The notes beneath the pieces are model-generated. The model made no database searches. It was not told where the DNA came from and saw only the letters and a list, made by a program, of their open reading frames with translations. 64,000 nt of DNA, taken from positions 270,835 to 334,834 of the forward strand of contig NMRB01000459.1 in the NCBI GenBank assembly GCA_002633025.1, given 5' to 3'. Shown one piece after another: positions 10,586 to 21,251 of the stretch. Each line of letters begins with the position of its first letter. Position 1 is the stretch's first letter. The DNA comes from Notospermus geniculatus. Lineage: Eukaryota > Nemertea > Pilidiophora > Heteronemertea > Lineidae. The position numbers and the translations under genes are program-made.

Positions 10586-10756
10586 TTACGTGATTGTAGG
10601 CATTAGGTATGAACAGTCCAGTATCTCCGTTGAGGCTGGGTTGGTGTCGTTTGACTTGGAAGTAGTCGAGAAGCTGTCATCAGGTAATGAAACCCTTGCC
10701 AACTCGAGCAAAGCGTCAGCCGCCACCTTTTCTACCGAACTTGCCTCTCCTAACAT
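10586..10756 (-). CDS. Possible exon, unknown product
   Basis: ATG at 10756 opens MLGEASSVEKVAADALLELA and runs 57 residues to a stop at 10586. Residue use (Ala/Leu/Glu helix then Ser/Thr-rich tail) looks coding and the opposite strand is also open, so strand and reality are uncertain. Confidence 0.25.
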   Translation of the reverse strand: MLGEASSVEKVAADALLELARVSLPDDSFSTTSKSNDTNPASTEILDCSYLMPTIT

Positions 10757-10899
10757 GTCTCTTTCCAACGTAATGGCCCAGAGTTTTACTGTAACGACAC
10801 CTCTCAAAGAATGGTATGACAAACAAAGTCCACGATTTCAAATCTTCTTAGTGGTGGTCTTGATTTTATTCATCGAACACTTTCAACATTCCTGAAGGT

Positions 10900-11940
10900 T
10901 ACCAATACATCAAAGTCACGTAAAACTGGAAAGAAAGACGTACGAAAGTCTTACAACACAATACAAAACAGACCCAGTGGAGTCCAAGCCCCACCCCAGA
11001 GCACGTGGCCGTAAGGTGCTGCCACTTATTGATTAAACTTCAAACTAGCTATGCCTACTCAAACATGAAAACAGGCCTAAAACCACCTAGATACAAAGAT
11101 TTTCTGACTATAAACCTTGATACAGAATTATTACAACCCAAGGTTCATCTTGATACTATACAAATGCTATAGGAATAAGGTATCAATCCGGGAGTACGCA
11201 TTCAAACAAGACGGTAGGACAAGATGACCTCGTGCGTCATGAAAAGTTGAGGGTCGCGAAAATACAATCACTTCAAAGGGCCATAAAACCGCACACAGAC
11301 CAGTTACCGGTTTCAAAATATTGGACATATTTGGGTACTAACTATTCATATATACAGTAAACTCGAGTTTAAACCACCGGTTGATTATGTTCATAAGCAC
11401 ACCCAAATTAGGGTCAGTTTCACCCTAGGCCATAAGCAACTATTCATTCCATCACGTGGTTGTGATCGTACAAGCAATTCCAGCCATTCAGCGTAATAGT
11501 TGTTATGTTTTATTCACTCCCATTTCGACTGTGGGTGTGCTTATGAACCGGTGGTTTAAACTCGAGTTTATTGTATGTTCATTCCTTGCCTCCGTATGGG
11601 ATTACAAAGAGAAACGAAATTGCCAAAACCCCAAAAAGAATCATGACCAGGGATTGATGGTACCCCGATGAAGTTCACAAAATGGGTGGCAAATGCTTCC
11701 TTGCACTTGTCCAGCATGCACGTGCTCCCGTAACCATGGCGACGACGGCGCCCAAAAGAACAACTCGACCATTACAGGATGTCTAAAAAAATATCTTCAT
11801 TAAATTTAGAACCACTGTTCTTACACCAGCAGTGAAATGAAAAATGCTGCGTTGACTAAATGTCAAAAATATATGGTTCTATTCCATTCGAAAACAGACA
11901 TCCCTTCATGCAACCATCTTACATCCAATAGAATCCTTAC
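10900..11940. other. Unannotated stretch with an inverted AAACTCGAGTTTAAACCACC pair
   Basis: About 11355-11430 (AAACTCGAGTTTAAACCACC..GGTTGAT..ATGTTCATAAGCAC) recurs inverted at about 11510-11580 (GTGCTTATGAACCGGTGG..AAACTCGAGTTTA). This marks a roughly 220-bp hairpin element. No gene seen in the remainder. Confidence 0.5.
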
Positions 11941-11953
11941 CGCTTCAAAATGT

Positions 11954-12477
11954 TCAATCTGAATATACAGTTTTCTCTGCCCCATGTGGGTCCGGAGCCG
12001 ACTTCCCGTCATTCCATATCCAGTTCCCATTGACTGCATACGAGAGGTGTCTTGAACTGTATGTCAAAAACTTAAGCTGGCCTGTCCTGACTTCGGAGGC
12101 TCCCTGGTAATTTATCAGAATATCCCTAAGGCGGTTTCTTATGGCCAGTTCTGTGTCATCATCTGAAATATCTGTAACACTCTCCAGGACGACCTGAAAA
12201 AAATAATTTTTCACTTTATAAGTGGAGAGTACATGGTGAGTGTTGAGACGACATACCGGCATGCCTTTAGTATAGTGTAAATACAATGAAAAAAAGGCTT
12301 CAAACACCTTATTTGAGGATACCTTGACTTTAGGAGCTCTAAGCGCTGTATCCAGCAGGCCTAAACATTCCCTCAAGTAAGAAACACCTTGGAAACTAAT
12401 TTGGGGATATTTTTCACAGCACCAGCCGGGTTCAGATTCATGCGGAATTTCACCAATATTTCCACAATTTACTGTTT
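11954..12477 (-). CDS. Uncharacterised protein, two 3'-terminal exons
   Basis: Exon A (about 12477-12323) follows a plausible acceptor (TTGCCTGAAACAG) and encodes NCGNIGEIPHESEPGWCCEK and on to DTALRAPKVK, ending at donor GTATCC. Exon B (12193-11954) follows TTTTTTTCAG and encodes VVLESVTDISDDDTELAIRN, then YSSRHLSYAVNGNWIWNDGK and a stop. Acceptor, donor and a clean frame support a real gene 3' end. I do not recognise the family. Upstream exons are not identified; a broken kinase exon lies 0.4 kb upstream on the same strand and may or may not belong to it. Confidence 0.5.
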
Positions 12478-12911
12478 CAGGCAATGTACAATGAAATAAC
12501 CAATGGAAATTCACTTCTGTTACCGTAACACTGACAAGAACATAATATCAAAGAATAAAATTTGTGACTGGTTCATAAGAAAATCTATTCGGACCGATCA
12601 GGATGCTGCTGCACCGAATTGGAGTTGGTTCGGTATGGAGTTTAACCGCAAGTTCTTTTATGTCAATGGAATGCAATCAACAGATATTGGGGGTTATCTG
12701 GGAGACAACTGACTTTTTTATGAATGAATTCTGATTCTGGTAGTTGTTTACCGGCTAGGCTGATGTCAGCAGCTAACTCTGCCGTCGACACAGCCACCCC
12801 GTGGCGCTATGACAGTGCGTGCGATCATTGTGCCACAGTCTTTGTGTTTCAGATGGCTGATTTCTAACAAATTTAATTGCAACATTTAAGTGTAAACTTG
12901 TGTTTTATTTT

Positions 12912-13110
12912 ATTCTCCCCGAAGTCCGTTAACTTCGCAATTACCGGTTTGATCCCAAAGGTCTTTCATGGATGCCCCCTCTGCAAACAAATGCTGGTTT
13001 GACACCAGAATGTTGCCAGGCTTCAAGTCACGGTGTGCAACATTTTTCTTATGCAAATAGGATAAGCCTGATATTATATCGGACATCAAAATAGACTGGA
13101 AGTGTTGCAT
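12912..13110 (-). pseudogene. Protein kinase catalytic-loop exon, frameshifted
   Basis: On the minus strand the frame reads SDIISGLSYLHKKNVAHRDL and continues KPGNILVSNQH, the HRDLKPxN catalytic loop of a protein kinase (plus-strand 13035-13012). About 25 codons on, the DFG motif appears in a different frame (KLTDFGEN, 12935-12912). One frameshift therefore separates the catalytic loop from the Mg-binding loop. An upstream in-line stretch (LLEQNEEVDAIILAVKNVSD) is also in another frame. This is most likely a decayed copy of a metazoan Ser/Thr or dual-specificity kinase; sequencing error is the alternative. Confidence 0.6.
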
Positions 13111-13467
13111 CACTGACGTTCTTTACAGCGAGGATGATCGCGTCAACTTCCTCATTCTGTTCAAGTAACTGCAATGCAAAGAAATAAATGCTTAACAAAT
13201 CATATATCCTGTAAAACTAAGACAGTAACCGCTCTTTATATTCAATGCCCACTAAGTACAACACATACTGCACTCAACAAAAATCAACAACATCAAGAAA
13301 TAGTAACTGATCTTAAGATCAAATAAACAAATTCATCACCACATGTCATTTTTTATGCCTTATGTGATCCACTAAACAACGACCTACACGTGTCTTATCA
13401 AGATTGCAACCAACTCCAAAGGTCAACAATCTTCAACAACTCAATTATTGATGGCCATCAATCATAA

Positions 13468-13850
13468 GCTGTGTTTACACCTAAGCAATTTTTCCAGGCC
13501 CGGGTTCGAATTTAACCTGGATCCAGTGAATTTTCTGTCCACACCTATTATTCGTCTTACGATATTGAACGCTGGCCATGCTATTTATAGACACACCACC
13601 CATTCAATTTTAGCAGACCGACACCTGTCGGTGGGCTCAGTAAACGTTTTAGCCCGGCATTTTTCTGTCCACACCTATGAAATTGCCGGGCTAAGGTAAA
13701 ACCCGTATCCACGGCGGGTCTGCCGAGCGAAAGCGGGCTAAATTGGTCCGGCAATTTTTAACCCGGATCCGATTTTCATAGGTGTAAATGCAAAAATGGA
13801 GGGTCAGAGCCGGGGCAGGCCCGGCAATTTCTTCAGGTGTAAACACAGCT
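13468..13850. mobile_element. MITE, AGCTGTGTTTACACCT ends
   Basis: Left AGCTGTGTTTACACCTAAG and right complement AGCTGTGTTTACACCTGAAG agree over 16 bp and then loosely (GCAATTTTTCC / GAAATTGCC). Inside, TTTTCTGTCCACACCTAT is repeated near 13533 and 13664. Similar GTTTACAC/GTTCACAC-ended elements lie at 44808 and 52677. Confidence 0.8.
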
Positions 13851-14004
13851 ACAAACACAAATGCACCCTGATGCAAATGATCAACATTATTACAAAGGCC
13901 TAGATATCACCTCGCCTTTGAATGATCAAGAGTTGATATGACTCATTCGTTGTTTGTACAAAACAAGCAGTTAAAAGTTAATGCAGGTGTTTCTGTGACG
14001 TGTA

Positions 14005-14418
14005 CACTGTAAAAACGAATGGGCTCGAGAGACTCATGATTTTGTCCACTACCTGAACACATGGGTTTGAAATGTGTTCAATGGAGAATGGGTCCATTGG
14101 TGCCCAGAATATTTGTTCTTCGAGCCTGAAACGGACTGGTCTATAGGTTCCAGTAACCCATAATGAGAGTTTCATAGGCCACTTTGGCCCATCTACGAAT
14201 GCCACCGTGGGGTGTTGGCACCCATGAGCAGCAATAGTAGATGGGCCAAAGTGACCTGTGAAACTGGTCATTATGGGTTACTGGAACCTAAGGACCTCCT
14301 CGTTTCAGGTTCGAAGAACAAGTATTCTGGGTACCATGGACCCATTCTCATCTCAAACCCACGTGCCCAGGTAGTGGACAAAATCATGGGTCTCTCGAGC
14401 CCATTGGTTTTTACAGTG
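14005..14418. mobile_element. Fold-back MITE, CACTGTAAAAAC ends, TA duplication
   Basis: Arms of about 190 bp pair almost throughout (CACTGTAAAAACGAATGGGC against GCCCATTGGTTTTTACAGTG; GGTTCCAGTAACCCATAATG against CATTATGGGTTACTGGAACC) with a loop of about 35 bp near 14212. TA flanks both sides (14003-14004, 14419-14420), as in Tc1/mariner-type insertions. Confidence 0.85.
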
Positions 14419-15443
14419 TAGGCCTACCACAGATTTAAACGCACCCATAATGTAGTCTGGTATTGGACTACTAACAGTACTTCTACAAACAACAATACCA
14501 CTAATCTCAGGCATTCTAAATGAAATTATGACATTCATGAAATCTTACTTTAAAAATCATCACCAAATTCGCTTTTTATGCCACGAATTCTGCATGTACA
14601 ATCTCGGTCGTAAGTTATTAACCAGTGGACATTTGTGAATTACTCCGTGATCCCCCAATATTTTTTCACCAATTATTGACGCATGGTAGTTAGATCATTT
14701 GTCCATCATTTGGCATAATGATTTTTCTGATGAGTTGGCTGACTTGGGTTTTACCGCTGTTCGAAGTTCGCCAGTCAGAATGAGATTTTCGGAAACTTCG
14801 CAATTCCTGAAAATTTTCACCTGCAAAATCTTCCTCTGTCTGCGTAGATGGATATCACCATCAAAACTTTTCACAATATTTGATTTTTTAACTTAAAAAT
14901 GGCAACTTTGTTGAGATTTTAGCTCTGTGCTTTCAAGTCCAGTGAACAGCACTCTGAGATGACCCCCTCAAGCTTTGCTAGGTTCCTATTGACAAAAATC
15001 CAGTCAGGTTTTTCCTGTGGGAAGGCATTTTATGGGTCAGTTTGCATTCATTGATCATGTTGAATAGGACCTGATCAGATTCGGGTCTATTGGTTTCCCA
15101 GAGTCCATCAATTTCATAATTGACATCTGATTGAATGGTTGAAACTGATCTGCATTCATCGTTTAGGAACAGCATGGCATGAAGGCGGAAGAATGCCTAC
15201 TATATTAGGTCCAGCCCTGCCTCCACTCTAAAAAGTCCTCTGACCAGTTCCACTGTTCTATAAGCTTGAATAGGCCATTTCCAAACATCTCTCACCATGG
15301 TCTTTTCCAATACGCCCAGGCCTACACCTTCAATGATAACAGCCTATGATAGTTTATTTCTTTCAAATGTCCACAACCCATTGACACATTCAAAAAGCTC
15401 TGACGAAAAACCACCTCCTTTCTTAGCATACTTTGTTACTTAC

Positions 15444-16870
15444 TTCTATCACTGTCTCGGGAGGTACATGTATCCTGTAACGAGAAACGCCCGCTGTATA
15501 TGTTCACTTCAAGATTCTCGAACTTCATCCTTTTCCTCACATGTCTCTCCTCGACACAATCCACGTGCTGATTCCAAAACTTCACCGTTACAGTATCTGT
15601 AGAGTCTTCATCTTTAATTGCAACATCTCTTCGATTCCAATTGGCGTTGTCCTTTGTCTTAATTGGTGACACCTGTTAAAAATGATCAGATCAATTCACC
15701 TGTTTCAATTTTCTTAATACTTGTACCACAGTATGCACAAATGAAATATGATTATCACAAAGTAAATCTGCAAAGTTAACAAAATAATCACAAAATAACA
15801 ATCAACACTACATTTCTTTCCCTACAGTTCTACAGACGTCTTGCACAACACTCTTGAGAGACACTCTGTCTTGTTATTTTTCTTCAGCACCTCCGGAAAT
15901 GAGACAACGTCGCTGTGATAAAATTTCCTTTCAAGTTGATCAGGCAGTTCAAATGCAGCTGTACGAAAAACCTGAAAAATAACACCACTACTTTCTATCA
16001 TCCAAAAAACACTTATAACCTGCCATTCCACTGAAAATGCCAGCTTACACAACCAAATATACTTGTCAATTTCATCACCCATAGCCTAGGCCATTTGTCT
16101 TCTGGTAGGCCTACTTAATTTCATTAATACGAATATTCTTTTACATTTCACTGATTTTGTTGTGAACAACATATCAAATAACATTCCATTCTCAACACTA
16201 GCGCTAATATCATATTTAGTAATACAGCATGTGACTGAACACTCTCTTCACAACTTCAGTACCGGTACGTCCACAGTCCTCATTTATTATTACTGATTAA
16301 ATCACCATTCTGCACTTGCCACTCTGTTAAAAAACGTACGATTCGCATTACCGTACACTATCTGAAACACTTTCTGTGACATTATCATTTCACGTCAATT
16401 ATATCATCACGGTCACACTTACTATCAAAACTTAATTATTTACTTGCAAGTGGGTGTTTACCTTGCCTCCCTTGAGTGGTACACGAATAAATTTCTCGTC
16501 GTCCCGTAACGTCGCTTTAAAACGAGTACGCATTTGCCTTTCGAAAATTGACAACGTCATCCATGTTTGTTGGGTAATACAAGTCAAAGACGTCACTACA
16601 GCCGTCCAATCCAACTTTAGCATGCCAGCTACTGCTGCGCATATCTGGGTCGCTTAATATTTTCATCTTGAGGACATTGCTGGTCGTAGTAATCCCGCCG
16701 GCAGCTGACGCAGAACTAGACGAAGACGTCGTCGCGGCGGTCGTCGATGGAGTAACGTTACCATGGTTACATGAAGGCCTACTGGGACCAGGAGATTCAT
16801 CGATAAATTCCAATTTGCCGAAAGGCCTGTCCTTTCTTTTGATTCGGCATCTTTCAGGACAAAACTCAAA
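15444..16870 (-). pseudogene. OB-fold (RPA-like) gene fragment, at least three exons
   Basis: Exon 1 (about 16870-16462) encodes a Ser/Thr-rich N-terminus, then MKILSDPDMRSSSWHAKVGL..DLYYPTNMDD; a one-base shift is needed to continue LSIFERQMRTRFKATLRDDE..KGGK before the donor GTAAAC. Exon 2 (15971-15822) follows TTATTTTTCAG and encodes VFRTAAFELPDQLERKFYHS. Exon 3 (15672-15444) follows TTTTTAACAG and encodes VSPIKTKDNANWNRRDVAIK..DTVTVKFWNQHVD, a typical OB-fold pattern of replication protein A-like single-strand DNA binding proteins, ending at donor GTAAGT. Exon 2 runs to a stop without a good donor, and exon 1 has the shift, so the locus is probably decayed or misassembled. RPA1 paralogue or transposon-carried RPA are both possible. 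Confidence 0.45.
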
Positions 16871-17348
16871 CTACGTCGTTGCACCTTTATAGTAAACTTT
16901 TCTGTGACTTCCCCAAAATCTCAGTACAACACTGAGATTCCAAACAGGCCGTCGACAATTCCCATTGGCTACCGAAAGACAACGTCGTCATGAAACCACG
17001 GCATTCATTGGCTACTGATGACACTGTCACACCAGCTATCAACAATGCCTGCAGCAACTGACAGCCGTCAATCACCAACTTCAGACCCATGTCTACCTCA
17101 TCCCAACACATCTCGCAAGGCTATGACTTCACCAGAACAACCACTGGCAGCATGCCAAAATTTGTTTCGCGCAATATATCGTTCTTTGATGACTGAAAAA
17201 TATCAATTATGCCTAAGAGGTCATATAATTCCCCAAAATACGAAGTTGTTTCAGTCTATACTGAACATTCAAGATTCATATATAAAGACCAGCAAATGCT
17301 TTTAACCCTTAAGCCGGCACGTTGTGCGAATTACGTTGCATGTCTCGT

Positions 17349-17719
17349 GGGGTCTGCACAGACCCCCATGAAGGTTGTTTCAGGTACTGATACAAAAACA
17401 AACAAGGAGGCCATTTCATCAAGGAACACCGTTTATTTGCTAAAGATTCTCATGAATAAACAATTTTTGTTGAACAAACGAACGCGCATAACTCAACAAC
17501 GACTCTAACAGCTAAAATATTACGATTCCGAAAGTCCTCGGTCACAAACCATTGTATCTCCCATAGTAGTACCACCAACGACAACAGTGAAAATTGTTGT
17601 ATGCTTTGTTGGTTTGCTATGCACAAGTACAAGAAAAGATGACAAATCAAACAACCTGCTCACAACCAAAAATCCAACAAAAAATACGTCATCTGGCACC
17701 TGGGGTCTAATGAGACCCC
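17349..17719. repeat. Left subterminal palindromes of piggyBac (two)
   Basis: GGGGTCT-GCAC-AGACCCC at 17349-17366 and GGGGTCT-AATG-AGACCCC at 17702-17719. These are 18-bp palindromes with a variable 4-bp centre and probably transposase binding sites, by analogy with internal repeats of characterised piggyBac elements. Confidence 0.85.
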
Positions 17720-17995
17720 TACCGATTTTTCTACTTTCTCAAGCCCTGTCAGTCCTGTGTGTATACATTTTCACAACACAAAGTGCCAGCCTCTAGATGT
17801 GGCCCATGAGAGCCTCATTCTATGAGTTCGTTTTGAGATAAAGTTTGCAATGTGTCCAAAACTGAATCTCAAGAACTATGAATTCAGCAAATGGGTGGAC
17901 AAAAACCCAATTTCTGATGAGCCAAGACCATCTGGCAGTCTGAATGAAGTTCACATAAAAGCGATACTGTACCTAAAAGTTATCCGAGTATATTG

Positions 17996-19822
17996 TCAAT
18001 TACACAGTGACAATTCTACAGCCCATTCTCTGGGTCGCAAAGTGGTTATGTCACATACAATTTTAGANCAGATCATCTGTGATTTTCTGTCCTGATTTCT
18101 TGGACACATGTAACATCTTCGCTTTTTAGGTGTTCCATCAGTGTTCGCCCGTTCACGGCCAACTGGATTGTATCCCAAGGCAAGAAGAGCATGCTTGGCT
18201 CCTTTCTGGATGGCTCTGGGTTCAGTCAGCCTCGCCTCTATCTGGTCTTGAATGAGCTGATTCCCAAGTTCCGTGAGGAACTTTCGACGTGTACTTCTAT
18301 TTTTGGTCTGGTAGTCTGGAAATTTCAATGTCCAGACAATGAATGCCGCTACTGCTGCTACATCCAGCATGTTGAAGAAGACACACATTGGCCATCGGAG
18401 GATCTTTCGTCTGCATGTGTAAAGTGTAACCAAGTGGTCCAGGTTGTCTACTCCTCCCTTCGTAGAGTTGTAGTAGAGAATAACTTCGGGCTTTTTCGCT
18501 GGGTTGTCTTCTGGTGGGACGCTTGCATCATGATGTTGGCTGGACAGACAGACGACACTTTTATTCTTCTTCGGAACATAGGATACCAGCGTGAGCTTAT
18601 CTCTGAACCCAAATAATGATGACTGCACCTCTCGGTTAGCTGATTTCTTCATTTGAGGAGGGATGTCAGGCTTGTTGGCCCTCATGGTTCCCACCAGCGT
18701 AGTTCCATGTTGAAGAAGTTCAACTGTCAAAGGGACGCTGGTGAAGAAGTTGTCAGTGGTAACGTTTCTGCCCGAGTTATACCACGGTGATACAAGGTCC
18801 TTTACGACTCTTGCTCCCTGGTTTACCTCTCGCTGCCCATCCACAGGCTTTCCAAGGTATACCTGACCTTTTAGCGGATAACTGGTGTTACTGTCACAGT
18901 TCCACCATATCTTGATTCCATATTTTGCTGGCTTACTTGCCATGTATTGGCGAAAAGGACATCGACCCCGAAAAGGAACTAACTGCTCGTCAACAGTCAT
19001 TGAATGACCTGGACTGTAGTACTTAGGCAAGGCCGCAACGAATAGCTCCCAGACATCTCGAATTGCAGCAAGTTTATCCGTTTGCCTGCGCTCGTTTCTC
19101 GTAATTGTATTGTCGAATCGGAAGTAACGTAAAATTTGCTGAAATCGCTTCAGACTCATAGTGGCTCTGAACATAGGCCTGCCGGTGCGTACATTCCACA
19201 GTTCATCAAGCTGCTCATGGTTGCTCTTGAACACACCAGCGAGAATCAACAATCCCAGAAATGCTTTCATCTCAGCATCTGTGACTTTGTTCCAGACCAT
19301 AGGCTCTGCATCTTGGTGATTTTCATTGTGCCTGTCATGGACACGTTTAGCGTATGAATTGGTATGCCTCTTGCATATCTGTATAATGTCATCTGTAATG
19401 AACAAGTTCAATGCGTCTGCGTGAGAGTACACATTTTCACAATGACGAATGCCTGTTCTCTGACGGATGATGTCTTGGGCTTGTCGTCTTCCAGCATTCA
19501 GTGGTGCCTCACGTGACCACTTTGCACCATTTTTGCCGATTAACTGCTGAGTTTGTCCAGGGGCAGGTTCATTACCTCCCTCATCTGTTTCTTCATTATC
19601 AGAAGGAGACGACGAACTTTCAGCATCATCGGGGATGCTTTCGTGGTCACTCTCATCATTTGAAGAACCACTGAGGTCTGTTTCCGGTGTATCATTGGTT
19701 TCAGATGACTCATCATCAGTAAAATCCCTTATCTCATCGTCATCGCTGTTATCATCTGCATGTAAGATGACTTCCAATGCTGCTGCAGCTGATAACCTGG
19801 CAGTTCTGGCTGGGCGACTCAT
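17996..19822 (-). CDS. piggyBac transposase (DDE_Tnp_1_7)
   Basis: The protein cuts and joins DNA at TTAA sites. Start is ATG 19822, because upstream in-frame sequence ends in a good acceptor (TTTTTTTCTTTTAG|GTTCAAC) just before it, suggesting a 5'-UTR intron; length is 608 residues, usual for the family. Residues 20-85 are Asp/Glu/Ser-rich and probably disordered. The DDE domain shows all four family aspartates: TVDEQ (D278), TTDNFF (D357), GGVDN (D459) and D462 in NLDH. The C-terminus has KKRRCYMCPRNQDRKS (C570, C573), but the rest of the cysteine-rich zinc module is short: an undetermined base (n, 18068) falls in what could be a Cys codon, followed by IVCD and a non-canonical 18-residue tail. 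The zinc domain may be altered or the assembly may lack a few bases there. Otherwise intact. Confidence 0.95.
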   Translation of the reverse strand: MSRPARTARLSAAAALEVILHADDNSDDDEIRDFTDDESSETNDTPETDLSGSSNDESDHESIPDDAESSSSPSDNEETDEGGNEPAPGQTQQLIGKNGAKWSREAPLNAGRRQAQDIIRQRTGIRHCENVYSHADALNLFITDDIIQICKRHTNSYAKRVHDRHNENHQDAEPMVWNKVTDAEMKAFLGLLILAGVFKSNHEQLDELWNVRTGRPMFRATMSLKRFQQILRYFRFDNTITRNERRQTDKLAAIRDVWELFVAALPKYYSPGHSMTVDEQLVPFRGRCPFRQYMASKPAKYGIKIWWNCDSNTSYPLKGQVYLGKPVDGQREVNQGARVVKDLVSPWYNSGRNVTTDNFFTSVPLTVELLQHGTTLVGTMRANKPDIPPQMKKSANREVQSSLFGFRDKLTLVSYVPKKNKSVVCLSSQHHDASVPPEDNPAKKPEVILYYNSTKGGVDNLDHLVTLYTCRRKILRWPMCVFFNMLDVAAVAAFIVWTLKFPDYQTKNRSTRRKFLTELGNQLIQDQIEARLTEPRAIQKGAKHALLALGYNPVGRERANTDGTPKKRRCYMCPRNQDRKSQMIXSKIVCDITTLRPREWAVELSLCN

Positions 19823-19971
19823 GTTGAACCTAAAAGAAAAAAATACGTAAATCTCATGCAGGCTCATGGTCCTCATGAGTCAGTTTCAAATGACTTCCCC
19901 ATCACGATGGTAAAAACGACTAAAGGACACTTTTTCCCGAAATTGTACCTAGAAAACTATCCTTGTCACCT

Positions 19972-20506
19972 GGGGTCTGCAGGGACCCCAACCTGTTGTG
20001 CAGTCCATTTTCTATTGAAGCAAACTTCCAAAAAAATCATCAACCTCATTTCATTCAAAACCTAATATTTTTTTTATTTTATGTGATATATCTTGACACC
20101 ATGCAGTACTGATAGTACTGGAGCAAATATTTCAACTTTACGTACCTTATTTGTTGCAGAAAACCTGTTTTGTTCTGGGGAAAAAGTTCATCTGCTAGAT
20201 CCACCTGAAGCTATTTTGTCAAAATGGCTTCCTTTCAAATCCCACACTAGATGGCGGAACTTCAACCGCATTGCCACCTTTTGCGGAACGAACAAAGTGT
20301 GGGGTCTAGCCAGACCCCAGGTGATAAGGAACGCAGTTCTTGGCTTTGGGGCCAAGTTGACAGAGACTAAGTCACAGGAGTTAGAATCATTGCAGTGACC
20401 AAAGAGCAGGAATAACATCGAACAAAGTCAGGAAATTTCAGGCAGGAAAAACCTCACGTTTCTGAGTTTTCTACAGAAACATATGTGTGGGGTCTGAGCA
20501 GACCCC
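19972..20506. repeat. Right subterminal palindromes of piggyBac (three)
   Basis: GGGGTCT-GCAG-GGACCCC (19972-19989, one mismatch), GGGGTCT-AGCC-AGACCCC (20301-20318) and GGGGTCT-GAGC-AGACCCC (20489-20506). The outermost lies immediately inside the inverted repeat. The region also holds the transposase promoter and 5' UTR, so the sites could affect expression as well as transposition. Confidence 0.85.
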
Positions 20507-20527
20507 ACGTGCCGGCTTAAGGGTTAA

Positions 20528-21251
20528 CTTCACATTTGTACAGCATCGCCTTGTGCATTTGTATTGCAAAATTCAAATAAAAGCATTTGCCACTCTTTAT
20601 TCACATGACCCAACGCCTGATATTTATAAAAGTTAAGCATGTGCTTCAACTTAGATTTTTAAGCATACACTAGGCCCTCTATTCAGAAAACCTGAACTAA
20701 TACTATACCTTCGAGGAATTCCTCCAGACTTATACTTAATAATATCAACTTCTGCATTTCTATTAAAAGTGACGTCATTTTGACATACGCCTAATTAGCG
20801 TTATCCTTAACATTCGGTATCAAAAACTCACTACTTGCACATAGTTTGTGCATATTTTTGGGACGAAACTGGTGAAACACGTGGTGGTGTCCTGTCCACC
20901 AATACGCACATGGACACATTACTGCCATGTGTGACAAATCCTTGGTTCCAGTTCAATATGGCTGAAAATATTGCCTTGGCATGACTCACCACATTAAGTG
21001 TTTCATGCACCTTCCACAAAAATAGCATGACCATGCCAAAACACCATTACGATCGGTTGAAACCGTGGACATTAACTCTTGATATAAAATCAGAATTAAT
21101 GTGGTCAGTAAATATCAATTGCATCCACTCCGCCCTGCAATGCCTATAGGCATTGCAGTGCCCTACTAAAACACGGATTCTGCAGAGGTCAAATAAGGGG
21201 CTGGGACAGGTTCAGTCACGCATGTAGGAAACCTACACATGCTTGAATGTG
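20528..21251. other. No gene recognised
   Basis: AT-rich sequence with no convincing frame. One short hairpin CCTATAGGCATTGCAGTGCC / GCAATGCCTATAGG near 21137-21165 is the only structure noted. Confidence 0.4.

Larger units (their letters stand above)
17302..20527 (-). mobile_element. piggyBac element, complete with TTAA duplications
   Basis: TTAA at 17302-17305 and 20524-20527 flank a 3218-bp element. The left end CCCTTAAGCCGGCACGT (17306-17322) is matched exactly by the complement at 20507-20523. A single long transposase frame lies inside on the minus strand. Five GGGGTCT-N4-AGACCCC palindromes are placed two near the left end and three near the right. Perfect ends, identical TSDs and an open transposase indicate a young, perhaps still mobile copy. 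Confidence 0.97.

Noticed and set aside
18191-18616. 141-codon frame on the plus strand
   Set aside because: Antisense shadow of the piggyBac transposase, whose strand has clear domains.
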